A stretch of DNA of 64,000 nucleotides from assembly GCA_028583605.1 (NCBI GenBank), contig CM053329.1, forward strand, positions 18,185,955 to 18,249,954, read 5' to 3'. The position numbers and the translations under genes are program-made. The DNA comes from Dastarcus helophoroides (lineage: Eukaryota > Arthropoda > Insecta > Coleoptera > Bothrideridae). The notes below the pieces were generated by a model. The model made no database searches. It was not told the DNA's origin and saw only the letters and a program-made list of their open reading frames with translations. Shown one piece after another: positions 1 through 11,080 of this stretch. Every line of letters starts with the position of its first letter. The stretch's first letter is position 1.

Positions 1-2745
1 ACAATTAATAGATCTCACGTTTCAAATCGAATTTTGATAATGTCCAGGACTCAATGCCTCATGACTCGTTTATTCAGGAGCTTCTAAAGTAATCAAGTTG
101 AATTTAATAAAAAAAGCTCCAAAGTCGACAGCCTCATTATCCTGTTAAAAATTCAAGACTATAGCTCAATGCAATCAATAAATACGACGTTTCAAATCGA
201 ATTTTGATAATGACCAGGACTCTGCCTCATGTCTCGTTTACTCGGGAACTTCTAAAGTAATTAAGTTGCATTTAATAAAAAAAACCCACAGTCGACAGCC
301 TTATTATCCTGTTAAAAATTGAAGATTATAGCTCAATGAAATCAATAGATACGACGTTTCAAATCGAATTTTGATAATGACCAGGATTCTGTCTGATGAC
401 TCGTTTATTCAGCAACTTCTAAAGTAATTAAGTTAAATTGAGTAAAAAAACTCGAAAATCGACAGCCTTATTGTCCTATTAAAAATTCCAGATTATATCT
501 CAATGCATTCAATAGATCAACGTTTTAAATCGAATTTTGATAATGATCAGGACTCTGCCTCATGATTCGTTTATTCAAGAACTTTTAAATGATTAAGTTG
601 AATTTAATAAAAGAACTCCCAAGTCGACAGCCTCATTATCCTGTTAAAAATTCAAGATTATAGCTCAATACAATCAAGAGATACGACGTTTCAAATCGAA
701 TTTTGATAATGACCAGGACTCTACCTCATGACTCGTTTTTTCAAAAACTTCTTAATTAATTAAATTGAATTTAATAAAAAAACTTCAAAGTCGACAGCCT
801 CATTATCCTTTTAAAAATTCAAGATTACAGCTCAATGCAATCAAAAGATACGACGTCTCAAATCGAATTTTGATAATGATCAGGACTCTGTCTCATGACT
901 CGTTTATTCGGGAACTTCTAAAGTAATGAAGTTGCATTTAATAAAAAAAACCCAAAGTCGACACCCTTATTATTCTCTTAAAATTTGAAGATTATACCTC
1001 AATGAAATCAATAGATACGACGTTTCAAGTCGAATTTTGATAATGACCAGGACTCTGTCTCATGACTCGTTTATTCAGGAACTTCTAAAGTAATTAAGCT
1101 GCATTTAATTAAAAAAAAAGACTCTACAGTCGACAGCCTTATTATCCTGTTAAAAATTCCAGATTATAGCTCAATGCAATCAATAGATCGACGTTTGAAA
1201 TCGAATTTTGATAATGACCAGGACTCTGCCTTATAACAAGTTTATTCAAAAACTTCTAAATTAAGTTGAACTGAATAAAAAAAATTCCAAAGTCGACAGC
1301 CTCATTATCCGGTTAAAAATTCAAGATTATAGCTCAATGCAATCAATAGATCTGACGTTTCAAATCGAATTTTGATAATGACCAGGATTCACTGCCTCAT
1401 GACTCGGTTATTCAGGAACTTCTAAAGTAATTAAGTTGCATTTAATAAAAAAAACTCCAAAGTCGACGGCTTCATTATCCTGTTAAAAATTCGAGATTAT
1501 AGCTCAATGCAATCAAAAGATATGACGTCTCAAATCGAATTTTGATAATTACCAGGACTCTGTCTCATGAATCGTTTATTCGGGAACTTCTAAAGTAATG
1601 AAGTTGCATTTAATAAAAAAAACCCAAAGTCGACACCCTTATTATTCTGTTAAAATTTGAAGATTATAGCTCACTGAAATCAATAGATACGACGTTTCAA
1701 ATCGAATTTTGATAATGACCAGGACTCTGTCTCATGACTCGTTTATTCAGGAACTTCTAAAGTAATTAAGCTGCATTTAATTAAAAAAGAGACTCTATAG
1801 TCGACAGCCTTATTATCCTGTTAAAAATTCCAGATTATAGCTCAATGCAATCAATAGATCGACGTTTCAAATCGAATTTTGATAATGACCAGGACTCTGC
1901 CTCATGACAAGTTTATTTAAAAACTTCTAAATTAAGTTGAATTTAATTTTAAAAAAATCCAAGGTCGACAGCTTCATTATCCTGTTAAAAATTCAAGATT
2001 ATAGCTCAATGCAATCAATATATCTGACGTTTCAAATCGAATTTTGATAATGACCAGGATTCACTGCCTCATGACTCGGTTATTCAGGAACTTCTAAAGG
2101 AATTAAGTTGCATTTAATAAAAAAACTCCAAAGTCGACGGCCTCATCATCCTGTTAAAAATTCGAGATTATAGCTCAATGCAGTCAATAGATACGATGTT
2201 TCAAATCGAAATTTGCCAATGACCAGGACTCAGCCTCGTGACTCGAATGTTGATAATGACCAGGATTCACTGCCTCATGACTCCTTTATTCAAAAACTTC
2301 TAAATTAACTAATTTGAATTTAATAAAAAACCCCAAAGTCGACAGTCTCATTATCCTGTTAAAAATTCAAAATTATGGCTCAGTGAAAACAATAGATCTG
2401 ATGTTTCAAATCGAATTTTAATAATGACCAGGGCTCTGCCTCATTCATTCATTCAAGAAATTAAGTTGAATTTAATAAAAAAAATTCCAAAGTCGACGGC
2501 CTCATTATCCTGTTAAAAATTCGAGATTATAGCTCAATGCAGTCAATAGATCTGACGTTTCAAATCGAATTTTGATAATGTCCAGGACTCAATGCCTTAT
2601 GACTCGTTTATTCAGGAATTTCTAAAGTAATCAAGTTGAATTTAATAAAAAAAAACCTCCGAAGTCGTCACCCTCATTATCCTGTTAAAAATTCAAGATT
2701 AAAGCACAATGCAATCAATAGATATGACGTTTCGAGGCATGTTTT
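1..2745. repeat. Satellite A: ~167-bp tandem array with four-monomer higher-order repeat
   Basis: About 17 head-to-tail copies of an AT-rich monomer run off the left edge of the window. The landmark TTCAAATCGA (or a one-base variant) recurs near 21, 191, 358, 524, 690, 857, 1024, 1195, 1359, 1529, 1696, 1866, 2031, 2200, 2404, 2559 and 2731, mostly 164-171 bp apart. Most monomers carry TTTTGATAATGACCAGGA and a GTCGAC (SalI) site. Monomers four apart are far more alike than neighbours: 857 matches 1529, 1024 matches 1696, 1195 matches 1866 and 1359 matches 2031. The higher-order unit is therefore about 666-672 bp. No reading frame is maintained. The length is close to a nucleosome repeat, common in satellites; whether it is centromeric cannot be told from the sequence. 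Confidence 0.93.
2219..2257. repeat. Internal ~37-bp duplication in one satellite A monomer
   Basis: The segment beginning AATGACCAGGACTC is followed directly by a second version beginning AATGACCAGGATTCACTG. This lengthens the spacing between the monomers at 2200 and 2404 to 204 bp. It looks like a local slippage event near the degenerate end of the array. Confidence 0.6.
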
Positions 2746-5700
2746 GATAATGACCAGGACTCGGTAGCTCAACTACCTTCGGAAGATAAATGACACTTCT
2801 GGTAGTGTCAGAGTCAGAGCCAGAGTCTTGAAATTTCGCACGCAGAAAGGTCCCATATAAAAAATAAAAGCAACAATGAAAACGTTATTAATGTCGATAT
2901 TGGGGGGCCCTAAATTAAGGGTCGAAATTTGAAGGGTAATTCACAAGAAAGAAGACGAGGGGAACTCGGGAGCAATTTCATTTATGAAGCCGAAATAACA
3001 AATACGAAGATTTAGAACGTCTTAATCTTGAGAAAAATCCAAATTTTTAACCCGACGTAATTAGAAGGTACACCCTTCCAAAGATTATTTTGATAATGAC
3101 CATTGCTCACTTAACCACAAATAACCGAACTTAAATGGTACTTCCGGTAGATATGCAGTTTCAAAATTTAACACACAGGAGGATCATATATTAGGAATAA
3201 AAACATAAATAGGAACTATTAAGTTTTAGTACTAAGGACGTCGAAGGGTTCTAAATTAGGGGTCGGAATTTGAAAAGTAATTTGGTAAGAATGACGATAA
3301 GACTTATTTTATCAACAAGTTATAAAGATATCAATCTGAAATTAATAACGAATGTTAACACTTACAACGTCATAATCTCCAGAAAAATTTAAATTTCTAA
3401 CCCGATGCAATTAGAAGATATAGCATACCAAAACTTATTTTGATAATGACCCTTTCTCACCTATTCAAAAATCATCAAACCTAAAAGTAGCTTCTGGTAG
3501 TGCTAAAGTCTTGAAATTTGGCATGCGGGAAGATTATATATTAAGAATAAAAACGTAAATGAGAGTATTATTAACTTTTAATAATATCGACGTCGAGGGG
3601 TCCTAAATTAGAAATCGGAATTTGAAGAGTAATTTCGTAGGAGTAACGATAAAACTAATTTTTTCAGCAAGGGATGAAGATATCAAGCTAGAATTAATAA
3701 CAAATATTAAGATCTACAACGCAATCTAACCCGATCCAATTAGAAAATAGAGCCTTCCAAAACTTATTTTGATAATGACCCTTGCTCGCCTATTCAAAAA
3801 TAATCAAACTTAAGAGTTACTTCCCGTAGAGATAGAGTCTTGAAATTTGGCATACAAGAAGATCATATATTGGGAATAAAAACGTTAATGAGACCATCAT
3901 TAATTTGTGATAGTATCGACGTCGTGAGGTCCTAAAATCGGGGTCGGATTTTAAAGAGTAATTTCATAAGATTGACGATAAGAATCATTTTCTTAGCAAA
4001 GGATAAAGATATCAACGTGAAATCAATAACAAATATTCAGATCGACAACGTTATAATTCCCAGAAAAATCTAAATTTCTAATTCGATGCAACTAGAACAT
4101 ACAGCCTTCCAAAACTTATTTTGATATGACACTGTTCGTCATTCAAAAATAATCGAATTAAAAAGTACTTCCAGTAGACCTGGAATGTTGAAATTTGTAC
4201 ACAAGGAAAATCCACATTTAAGCATAAAATATAAATGAAATCATTATCAACTTTTAATAACAATCAACGTCGAGTGGGTCCTAAATTAGGGGGTCGGATT
4301 TTGAGAGTAATTCATAGAATGACGATAAGCACTTATTTTCCAGCAAGGTGTAAAGATACCAAGCTGAAATTGATATCAGATATTAATATCTCTAACGTCA
4401 TAATCCTTAGAAAAATCGAAGTTCCCTACCCGATGCAATTAGAAAATAGAGCCTTTCAAAACTTATTTTGATAATGACCTTTTCTCGCCTTTTCAAAAAT
4501 AATCCAACATAAAAGGTACTTTCGGTAGAGCTAGAGTCTTGAAACTTGGCACACAGGAAGACCATATATTAGAAATAAAACGCAAGTGAGAATATTATTA
4601 ACTTTTAATAACATCGACATCGACGGGGTCCGAAATTAGGGGTCGGATTTTGAAGAGTAATTTCATAAAAGTGACGATAAGGCTTATTTTCTCAGCAAGG
4701 TATAAAGACCAAGCTGAAGTTGTTACCAGCTATTAATATCTGTAACGTCATAATTCTGAGAAAAATCTAAATTTCTAACTCGATGCGATCAGGAGATATA
4801 GCCTTCCAAAAGTTATTTTGATAATGAGCACTGTTCATCTGTTCAAAAATAATTGAACAAAAAGGGTACTTCCAGTAGACCTACAATCTTGAAATTTGAC
4901 ACACGGGAAGATCCAATATTAGGAATAAAAACATAAATGAAATCATTATCAACTTTTAATAATATCAGCGTCGAGGGGTCCTAAATTAGGGGTCGGATTT
5001 TGAAGAGTAATTTCATAAGAGTGACGATAAGACTTATTTTCTCAGCAAGGTGTAAAGATACCAAGCTGAAGTTAATATCAGATATTAATATCTATAACGT
5101 CATAATCCTTAGAAAAAGTCTAAATTCCTAACCCGATGCAGCTAGAAAATAGAGCCTTCCAAAACTTATTTTGATAATGACCTTTGCTCGCCTTTTCAAA
5201 AATAATGCAACATAAAAGATACTTTCGGTAGAGCTAGAGTCTTGAAACTTGGCACACAGTAAGACAATATATTAGAAATAAAAACGCAAGTGAGAATATT
5301 ATTAACTTTTAATAACATCGACATCCAAGGGGTCCGAAATTAGGGGTCAGATTTTGAAGCGGTAATTTCATAAAAGTGGCGATAAGCCTTATTTTCTCAG
5401 AAAGGTATAAAGATACCAAGCTGAAGTTAATATCAGATATTTATATCTGTAACGTCATAATTCTGAGAAAAATCTAAATTTCTAACTCGATGCAATCAGG
5501 AGATATAGCCTTCCAAAAGTTATTTTGATAATGAGCACTGTTCGTCTATTCAAAAATAATCGAACATAAAGGGTACTTCCAGTAGACCTAGAATGTTGAC
5601 ATTTGGCACACAGGAAGATCAAATATTAGGAATCAAAACATAAATGAAATCATTATCAACTTTCAATAATATCAACCTCGAGGGGTCCTAAATTAGGGGT

Positions 5701-6950
5701 CGGATTTTGAAGAGTAATTTCATAAGAGTGACGATAAGACTTATTTTCTCAGTAAGGTATAAAGATACCAAGCTGAAGTTAATATCAGATATTAATATCT
5801 GTAACGTCATAATGCTCAGAAAAATCTAAATCCCTAACTCGATGCAATTAGAAGATAGAGCCATCCAAATCTCATTTTGATAATGACCACTGTTCGTCTA
5901 TTCAAAAATAATCGAACTAAAAAGGTACTTCCAGTAGACCTAGAATGTTGAAATTTGGTACACAGGAAGATCCAATATTAGGCATAAAAATATAAATGAA
6001 ATCATTATCAACTTTTAATAACATCAACGTCGAGGGGTCCTAAATTAGGGGTCGGATTTTGAAGAGTAACTTCATAACAGTGACGATAAGGCTTATTTTT
6101 TTAAGCAAAGAATTAATATATTAAGCTTAAATTAATGCCACATATTAGGATCTATAACGTCATAATCCTGATAAAAATTTGAGTTTCCAACTCATTACAT
6201 TCCAAAGATATGGGCTTCCAAACCTGATTTTGATGGTGACCATTGCTTACTCATTCATTGATAATCGAACCTTAAAAGCCACTTCCGGTTGATTTAAAAT
6301 CCAGATTTTTAGTACAAGCAAACACCTCGAATGGCATTAATTTGAAACCATTAAAATTGATTTCTAATTATGGCGATCACAGGATGTCTGACCGAAATAC
6401 TATATCAAAAATTCAAGTTTCAATATTAGAAGGGCTTTTGCTCAAAAACTGTTGAAGCTTTTACGTTGGAATTATTACAAAATACTAACATTTATAGACT
6501 AAAAAGTACTACAAGAATTCAAATTTCTAGCTCAGTGCCATTGGCTGGCACATCGCTTTAAAGCCTATTTTGATAATGACCAGGACTCATTCACCAATCA
6601 TGGGATAAAGGGTACATCTAGTAGATTTAGAGTTCAGCAATTTGGTATAGAGTAAGGCATCATATCAGGAATGAAAACATGAATGGGGACGTTATTTATT
6701 TTTTATAATATCGACGACAGGGGGTCCGAAACTAGGGGTCGAAATTTGAAGTTCAATTTTATGGGGGAGAAGAAAAGACCTTTTTTTTCAAAAGCAGCTA
6801 AAGAGATCAAGAAGAAATTAATTCCAAATATTAAAATCTGTATAATCGGGATTTTAAGAAAAAAAGTTAAATTTCCAACTGCATTCAAAGGATACAGATT
6901 TTTGAAACCTATATTTTGATACTGACCGTTGCTCACTCATTCAGTGAGGG
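2745..6950. repeat. Satellite B: ~350-bp tandem array related to satellite A
   Basis: The landmark TTATTTTGATAATGACC or a close variant recurs near 3083, 3433, 3762, 4113, 4460, 4811, 5163, 5518, 5870, 6221, 6561 and 6909, giving 12 copies at a mean of about 348 bp. Other monomer landmarks are CTAAATTAGGGGTCGGA and AGTAATTTCATA. Copies between about 4100 and 6100 are much more alike than those at 2780-3400 and 6200-6950, as expected if unequal exchange homogenises the middle. Alternate copies share diagnostic variants: TTTCGGTAGAGCTAGAG at 4460 and 5163, TTCCAGTAGACCTA at 4811, 5518 and 5870. This suggests a dimer period of about 700 bp. Short open frames, for example 6683-6919, are repeat translations with no family resemblance. 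Confidence 0.9.
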
Positions 6951-8820
6951 GTGCACTGAAGGGTACTTCGACTTGACCTCATTCCTTTAAACTTAGCATC
7001 AAAAAGGATCGTATATCAGAGGTTATTAAAAATTTAAGAGGATTATTAATTTTTGTATGCAGTTTTATTGGCTTTTTCTTCGCCGGTCACTCCTTTCCCA
7101 ATCCTAAATTTCAATACCTTCTTTTAAGGAATGGATTATTAATTTTGAATTTTTTCGACCTGGGGGAAATTGGGATCAAATTTGGTGTGAAGTATCAAAT
7201 GACACCCTATGAAAGAGCTTTCTTTGAACATTCTAAAACAACTTTTTATTTAACTTTGAATGGGATCGTTTTTGACTTAAAGATGAAGTTTGCCTAGAAA
7301 TTACGTACATAAGTTATAGACAATATTTATAATTTATCTTTGATATGAATTGTTGCATTATATATTCCTCCATCAGTAACTACAAATTACTATGTCTGAA
7401 GTTCAATAATAATTATAAATTAAATGCGGTATGAAGCTTTAGGGCATGAGGGTTATTGTTGTCACCCTTCTTAACCATTCCAACGGCTTGTAAAATTTAT
7501 AAAATTAACTAGAGATGTCATAAGTTGTTCTGTCAAAACTTAATGTATTATTTATTATTATTAATTATTCTTAATATTGTAAGTCGTTCAGTTGCTGTAT
7601 TTAACTATATATGTGTTGACTTATTAAAAAATTAAACGATAAGGATTTTTCTTTCTAAAACATTAACCAATTTTAGCTACAAATGTGGTCGTGTCAGGTT
7701 TAATTCTGATGCAATTGCTCATTCCTGTTACCAACATGCTCGTGGACATTTTCTGATGTTTTAAGTAAAGACTAAAAATGTTCTTAGATTCATATTGAAT
7801 CGAGTATCTTAGATATTTGTTGTTAATAGTTGAAAACATTTTCTCCTATATTTATAAAACCAAGATATTCTAACATTCACTTATCCACATCAAAAATTTT
7901 CTGAGATTCTCTTCGATGAAATGCATAATTGTTTGGGAACTATTTGTCTAACCTTCAGCTAGAAATATCCGAAAGTGCTTCCTTTTCTTTAGTTCCTAAT
8001 TCTATTAGCCACAAATTGAAGAATTTTTCTTATTCAGATAGGATAAGAAAAATTTAAAGATATTGAAGGATATCAGAAAATGTTTATCTTTCAGAAATAT
8101 CAGTAAATGTCTATCTTTCAAAAATATCAGAAAATTTTTTCAAGTTCAGCATCACTTAAACGATCAGAACATCTTAAATCATGAAAATATTCTTCAATTC
8201 TTACCACCCAAGTTAACATTTAAAAATACAAATTTTTTTCTGATCCAGGCGGATATTTTCAAACTCTGGCACCTAGAATATTTTCCTAATTATGTTTACT
8301 AAGGCGGTGCAGCTTCATCTGTCGTAAAAATTAATTAAGCTTCCACTTCGTCCTACAGAATATGCTAATAAATAATGAATTTATAAAAATTAAAACTAGA
8401 CGCTTCTTTCTGTTTTTCTTCTTATTAGATTTCGTAGAAGTCTGTAAGTCTTATTCCAGATAATAAATTAAAATTTGGCTCACTTTTAGATAAATATATT
8501 CGGCCAAATTTAATGGAGTATGTTTATAATATTAAAAATATTTACGTTGAATATAAACCCCGCGGCTGATGGATGCTGAGACGTTTACATTAAACGTTTC
8601 TTAGTTTTAAGTGTTACAATTTAAAATATTTACTTTCTAGGCTGGTTTCTGTAGGAGAATTTTATATAAACACAGTCGGACCTAACCGATAAAACCATCG
8701 GAAGTATTCGTCCTCTAAATAGATAAAAATAAACGATTGAACTTTTAAGTGTTGTTTTGCTTCAATCTTACGTAATATTGTCACCAGTTAATGGACCACT
8801 TAGCTTACAGATAAAGTATG
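6950..8820. other. Single-copy AT-rich interval, no gene recognised
   Basis: This stretch shows no large repeat and no long open frame. Short direct repeats are present: TATCAG recurs every 27 bp at 8071, 8098 and 8125 within a 27-bp unit of about 2.7 copies. ACGTTTA and TAAACGT form a 7-bp inverted pair near 8581-8597. I recognise no coding region or RNA gene. Confidence 0.6.
8071..8145. repeat. 27-bp minisatellite, ~2.7 copies
   Basis: The phrases TATCAGAAAATGTTTATC, TATCAGTAAATGTCTATC and TATCAGAAAATTTTTTC lie exactly 27 bp apart. Each repeat is followed by CTTTCA and A-rich sequence. The open frame at 8063-8302 owes its repeated KCLSF residues to this 27-bp (nine-codon) period and is not evidence of a gene. 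Confidence 0.75.
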
Positions 8821-9300
8821 TCAACGTACCCGCCAGAGTCATTTCGTTCCGTTTAACCCGCCAGAGTCATTTCATTTCGTTTAACCCGCCAGAATCATTT
8901 CACTCCGTTTACCGTCGGACGGAGTGCAGGCGGCAGGAAAAAGCACGGGACGGCCCTCGTGTCACGCAACACACACTACACTACTGTAGCATGTCACCAA
9001 ATCACAGAAGCATTCGGCAGTCTATCTTCGTCGAGCCTGCAGGGAGAAGGAAGTCGAATAAATATGATGATAAAGCCGGTGACGTATGCGTCGTTTTGTG
9101 CGGCTGTAAGCTACGCCACTTTATCCTCGTTTCGTATGTGTAATGTACGCAAATAATGGCCGTGGCCGGTCGTTTCTTTTGCTCCGGGTGGGTGCTCGAT
9201 GCCACTAAACTGTACAGTTTATAGAGCGCGTCCGGACAATACCTGTTTTAGACGTCTTTAGGAGGATGCCTCTTAAAAGGTCGTAGGAGAGCGTGGGGAT
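8820..9300. other. GC-richer single-copy island
   Basis: This segment is clearly richer in G+C and CpG than its surroundings, with runs such as GGCCGTGGCCGGTCG near 9156-9171. An open frame of 128 codons (8757-9143, plus strand) crosses it. Its repeated portion comes from a 28-bp DNA repeat, which changes frame at each copy, so it is unlikely to be a protein repeat. No domain, signal peptide or family similarity is recognised. It could be a promoter, a conserved regulatory island or an unrecognised exon. Confidence 0.45.
8829..8911. repeat. 28-bp minisatellite, three copies
   Basis: Three units beginning CCCGCCAGAGTCATTTC or CCCGCCAGAATCATTTC start at 8829, 8857 and 8885, exactly 28 bp apart. 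Each ends in CGTTTA. Differences are a few substitutions only. Confidence 0.92.
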
Positions 9301-9970
9301 AACAAATAAACTTTTATTTTCTTCTAAATGCTAGCTCCGAAGAAACGCTCTTCTCTCACACAATCTTATTCCGAATTATTGCATCTTAGCGTTCGAACGA
9401 CCCACATCTCAGATAAGGATGAGCAGGAGACGTATTTTATTGGAAAACAATAGCTTGAACTATTAAATAAGTCCATCATCTGTTACATTGTTATTACGTT
9501 GCGTAACTAGAGAAAATATTTCCAATAATATTATGTAATACTCCGTAATGGGTTCTAAAAGTTAAAACGGTAGCAGCTGACGTGGTGATCGATCATTTTG
9601 GGTTGATTCAGGTCAGAATTTTGCACTAATTGGCAATCAAAATTTCGTTTAAGCTCGCAGACTGTTGTTGGGTAATCCTGCGAACGACGACAACAGTTAA
9701 GGCCGAATTTAAACGAGTGTAGAACCCGGCGCATCCACCATTTTATTAAGCAACCAAAATTCAGTTTTAGTTCTGCCCAATCCCGCTAGAGCGTAACATC
9801 AGTCAGATTAGATGACGTATTATTAAGTTTGGACAATAAATATTAAAGTTTAGTTGATAATTACACCCGAAATACAATCAGGAGGAGTTGTGGTACAGAT
9901 TGAAAGTTTTCTTCATTTAGCGGATGTAATTTTGCTAAAATTCATATGACATAATGGATACTTGCTCTAA
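9300..9970. other. Single-copy interval with a compound stem-loop
   Basis: There is no open frame of note. The interval includes the two-tier inverted repeat at 9645-9716 and an 18-base sequence at 9726-9743 that recurs inverted at 47195-47212. No gene is recognised. Confidence 0.5.
9645..9716. other. Two-tier inverted repeat (possible structured RNA or DNA)
   Basis: The outer arms TCGTTTAA (9645-9652) and TTAAACGA (9709-9716) are perfect complements. They enclose inner arms ACTGTTGT (9661-9668) and ACAACAGT (9690-9697), also perfect. Internal segments of 8 and 11 bases separate the tiers and the apical loop is 21 bases. A competing pair CGCAG and CTGCG lies inside. No known RNA family is recognised. 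Confidence 0.4.
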
Positions 9971-9973
9971 CTA

Positions 9974-10085
9974 AGGTTGCTCTAACGCGTTTCAACAGCC
10001 AAGCTATCATCTTTAGAGAGATCCTGTATCTCTCTCACGCGTTAGAGCAACCTTTTATGTGTTTTTTAATCTTTCTTGGTTTCTT
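9974..10085 (-). mobile_element. Fold-back element remnant (outer, disrupted copy)
   Basis: A left arm beginning GGTTGCTCTAACGCG at 9976 meets a shortened right arm ending in TTAGAGCAACC and then TTTTTTAATCTTTCTTGG. The copy is cut off at about 10085, within the GGTTTC of the arm, where a second copy starts. The head and tail that flank the complete elements are missing here. The right arm has lost its CTGAAGA box and hairpin. Confidence 0.7.
9980..10020 (-). ncRNA. Hammerhead-ribozyme-like motif (decayed, minus strand)
   Basis: Read on the minus strand, the core box is CTAAAGA instead of CTGAAGA, so the expected invariant G5 is lost. Stem II pairs GATAGC with GCTGTT through two G-T wobbles. 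GAAA and ACGCGT are intact. Stem I is CTCT with AGAG. A self-cleaving role for this copy is unlikely. Confidence 0.35.
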
Positions 10086-10306
10086 GAAAATTGAAAAAGA
10101 AATCTTGTCCCCTAAAACCAAGAAAGATTAAAAAACTCAACAAAGGTTGCTCTAACGCGTTTCGATGGGCCAAGCTGTCATCTTCAGAGGGAATACTCGC
10201 TTTAAGAGCAACCATTGTTGTGTTTTCTAATCTTTCCTGGTTTCAGGGGACAAGTTCTGTATTTCAATTTTTGAAGATAACCAAGGACCAGTCCATTCCA
10301 CCAAAT
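10086..10306 (+). mobile_element. Fold-back element, inserted into the preceding copy
   Basis: The copy starts with the head AAAATTGAAAAAG and runs through TCTTGTCCCCTAAAACC into the left arm. It ends with a mirror-image right arm and the asymmetric tail CCAAGGACCAGTCCATTCC. The right arm lacks the hairpin half, keeping only AGAGCAACC and what follows. Because it begins inside the GGTTTC of the upstream copy, this is a nested insertion. A target duplication is not clear. Confidence 0.8.
10150..10192 (-). ncRNA. Hammerhead-ribozyme-like motif (minus strand)
   Basis: On the minus strand this copy keeps CTGAAGA, GAAA, ACGCGT and the AGAG of stem I. The hairpin pairs GACAGC with a mutated partner, GCCCATC, so stem II is poor. 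Confidence 0.35.
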
Positions 10307-10339
10307 CGAAGAGAGAAACATGAGCGAGTTCTCAAATAA

Positions 10340-10450
10340 TGACTCATCTTTTCGAGAATGAGCACTCTAATGAGTCCTTCACAATCTACACTTGTGGTCA
10401 AAATGTTAAAGTTATGTTCGTCATCCCCGCTGAAATTGGAAACGTTTTTA
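10340..10450 (-). repeat. Inverted stray copy of satellite C monomer
   Basis: The reverse complement contains, in order, AATTTCAGCG, GATGACGAACATAAC, ATTTTGACCACAA, GTGTAGATTGTGAAGGACTC and GTGCTCATTC. These match the order and spacing in array copies such as 17439-17530. It lies about 630 bp outside the main array and in opposite orientation. Confidence 0.7.
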
Positions 10451-11080
10451 TATCTCGTATTTTGGTTATCGAGGTCTTGGAATGTTCACTAATGATTAAA
10501 TCAAGCTTTTGACGTCATATAAGAACAGTTTCAAGAGCTAAGTTAAAAGTTAGGTCTTGAAAACGTTAAACAAAAAGTTGAAAGTTTGCAATTTAAATAT
10601 TAAAGTTGACAGAATAAAAGGTGAAACTGAAAAAATTCAAACTGTTTAGAAAAAAATGTTTCCAAATTTCGTGATTGCTTGCAAATTTAAACATTTTTCT
10701 GGAACAATATGAAATTTCGAATTACATGTTTCAATTAGGAAGTTTCCATGACCTACGAATATATATGGAAGTTTCGTTCTTTAAAAATAATTATTTTAGA
10801 CACAAAAATTCTCAAAATTTTTAATTTTTTATCGAACTTGAACATTTAACTACAAATTTTTTATATTTTAATGTGAAAACATGTCAATAATTTGTGTTTA
10901 AGGTTAGAAAATAGATTTTCCAGTAAAATCCGGTTGTAGAGTCAAAATATTTGACTCTAAATTTGAAATTAACAACTAAAGAATTATAAAGTTGAACCAC
11001 TGCAGCAATTCCAACAAACTCAAAATTTGGAAAGCTGTGTTTTGTCATTTTTAGCCTTTTTTGAAATTTTGTCGACTTTT
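10450..11080. other. AT-rich spacer, no feature recognised
   Basis: The stretch is low in complexity with many AAATTT and TTGAAA runs. No repeat period or open frame stands out. Confidence 0.5.

Noticed and set aside
1..6950. Satellites A and B as a CRISPR array.
   Set aside because: The repeated part is the whole monomer of 167 or 350 bp, with no short repeat and unique spacer pattern, and the context is eukaryotic.
8757..9143. A 128-codon plus-strand frame in a GC-richer island as a coding exon.
   Set aside because: Its middle comes from a 28-bp repeat that changes frame with each copy, and no known domain or clear splice structure is visible. Kept only as an island of unknown role.
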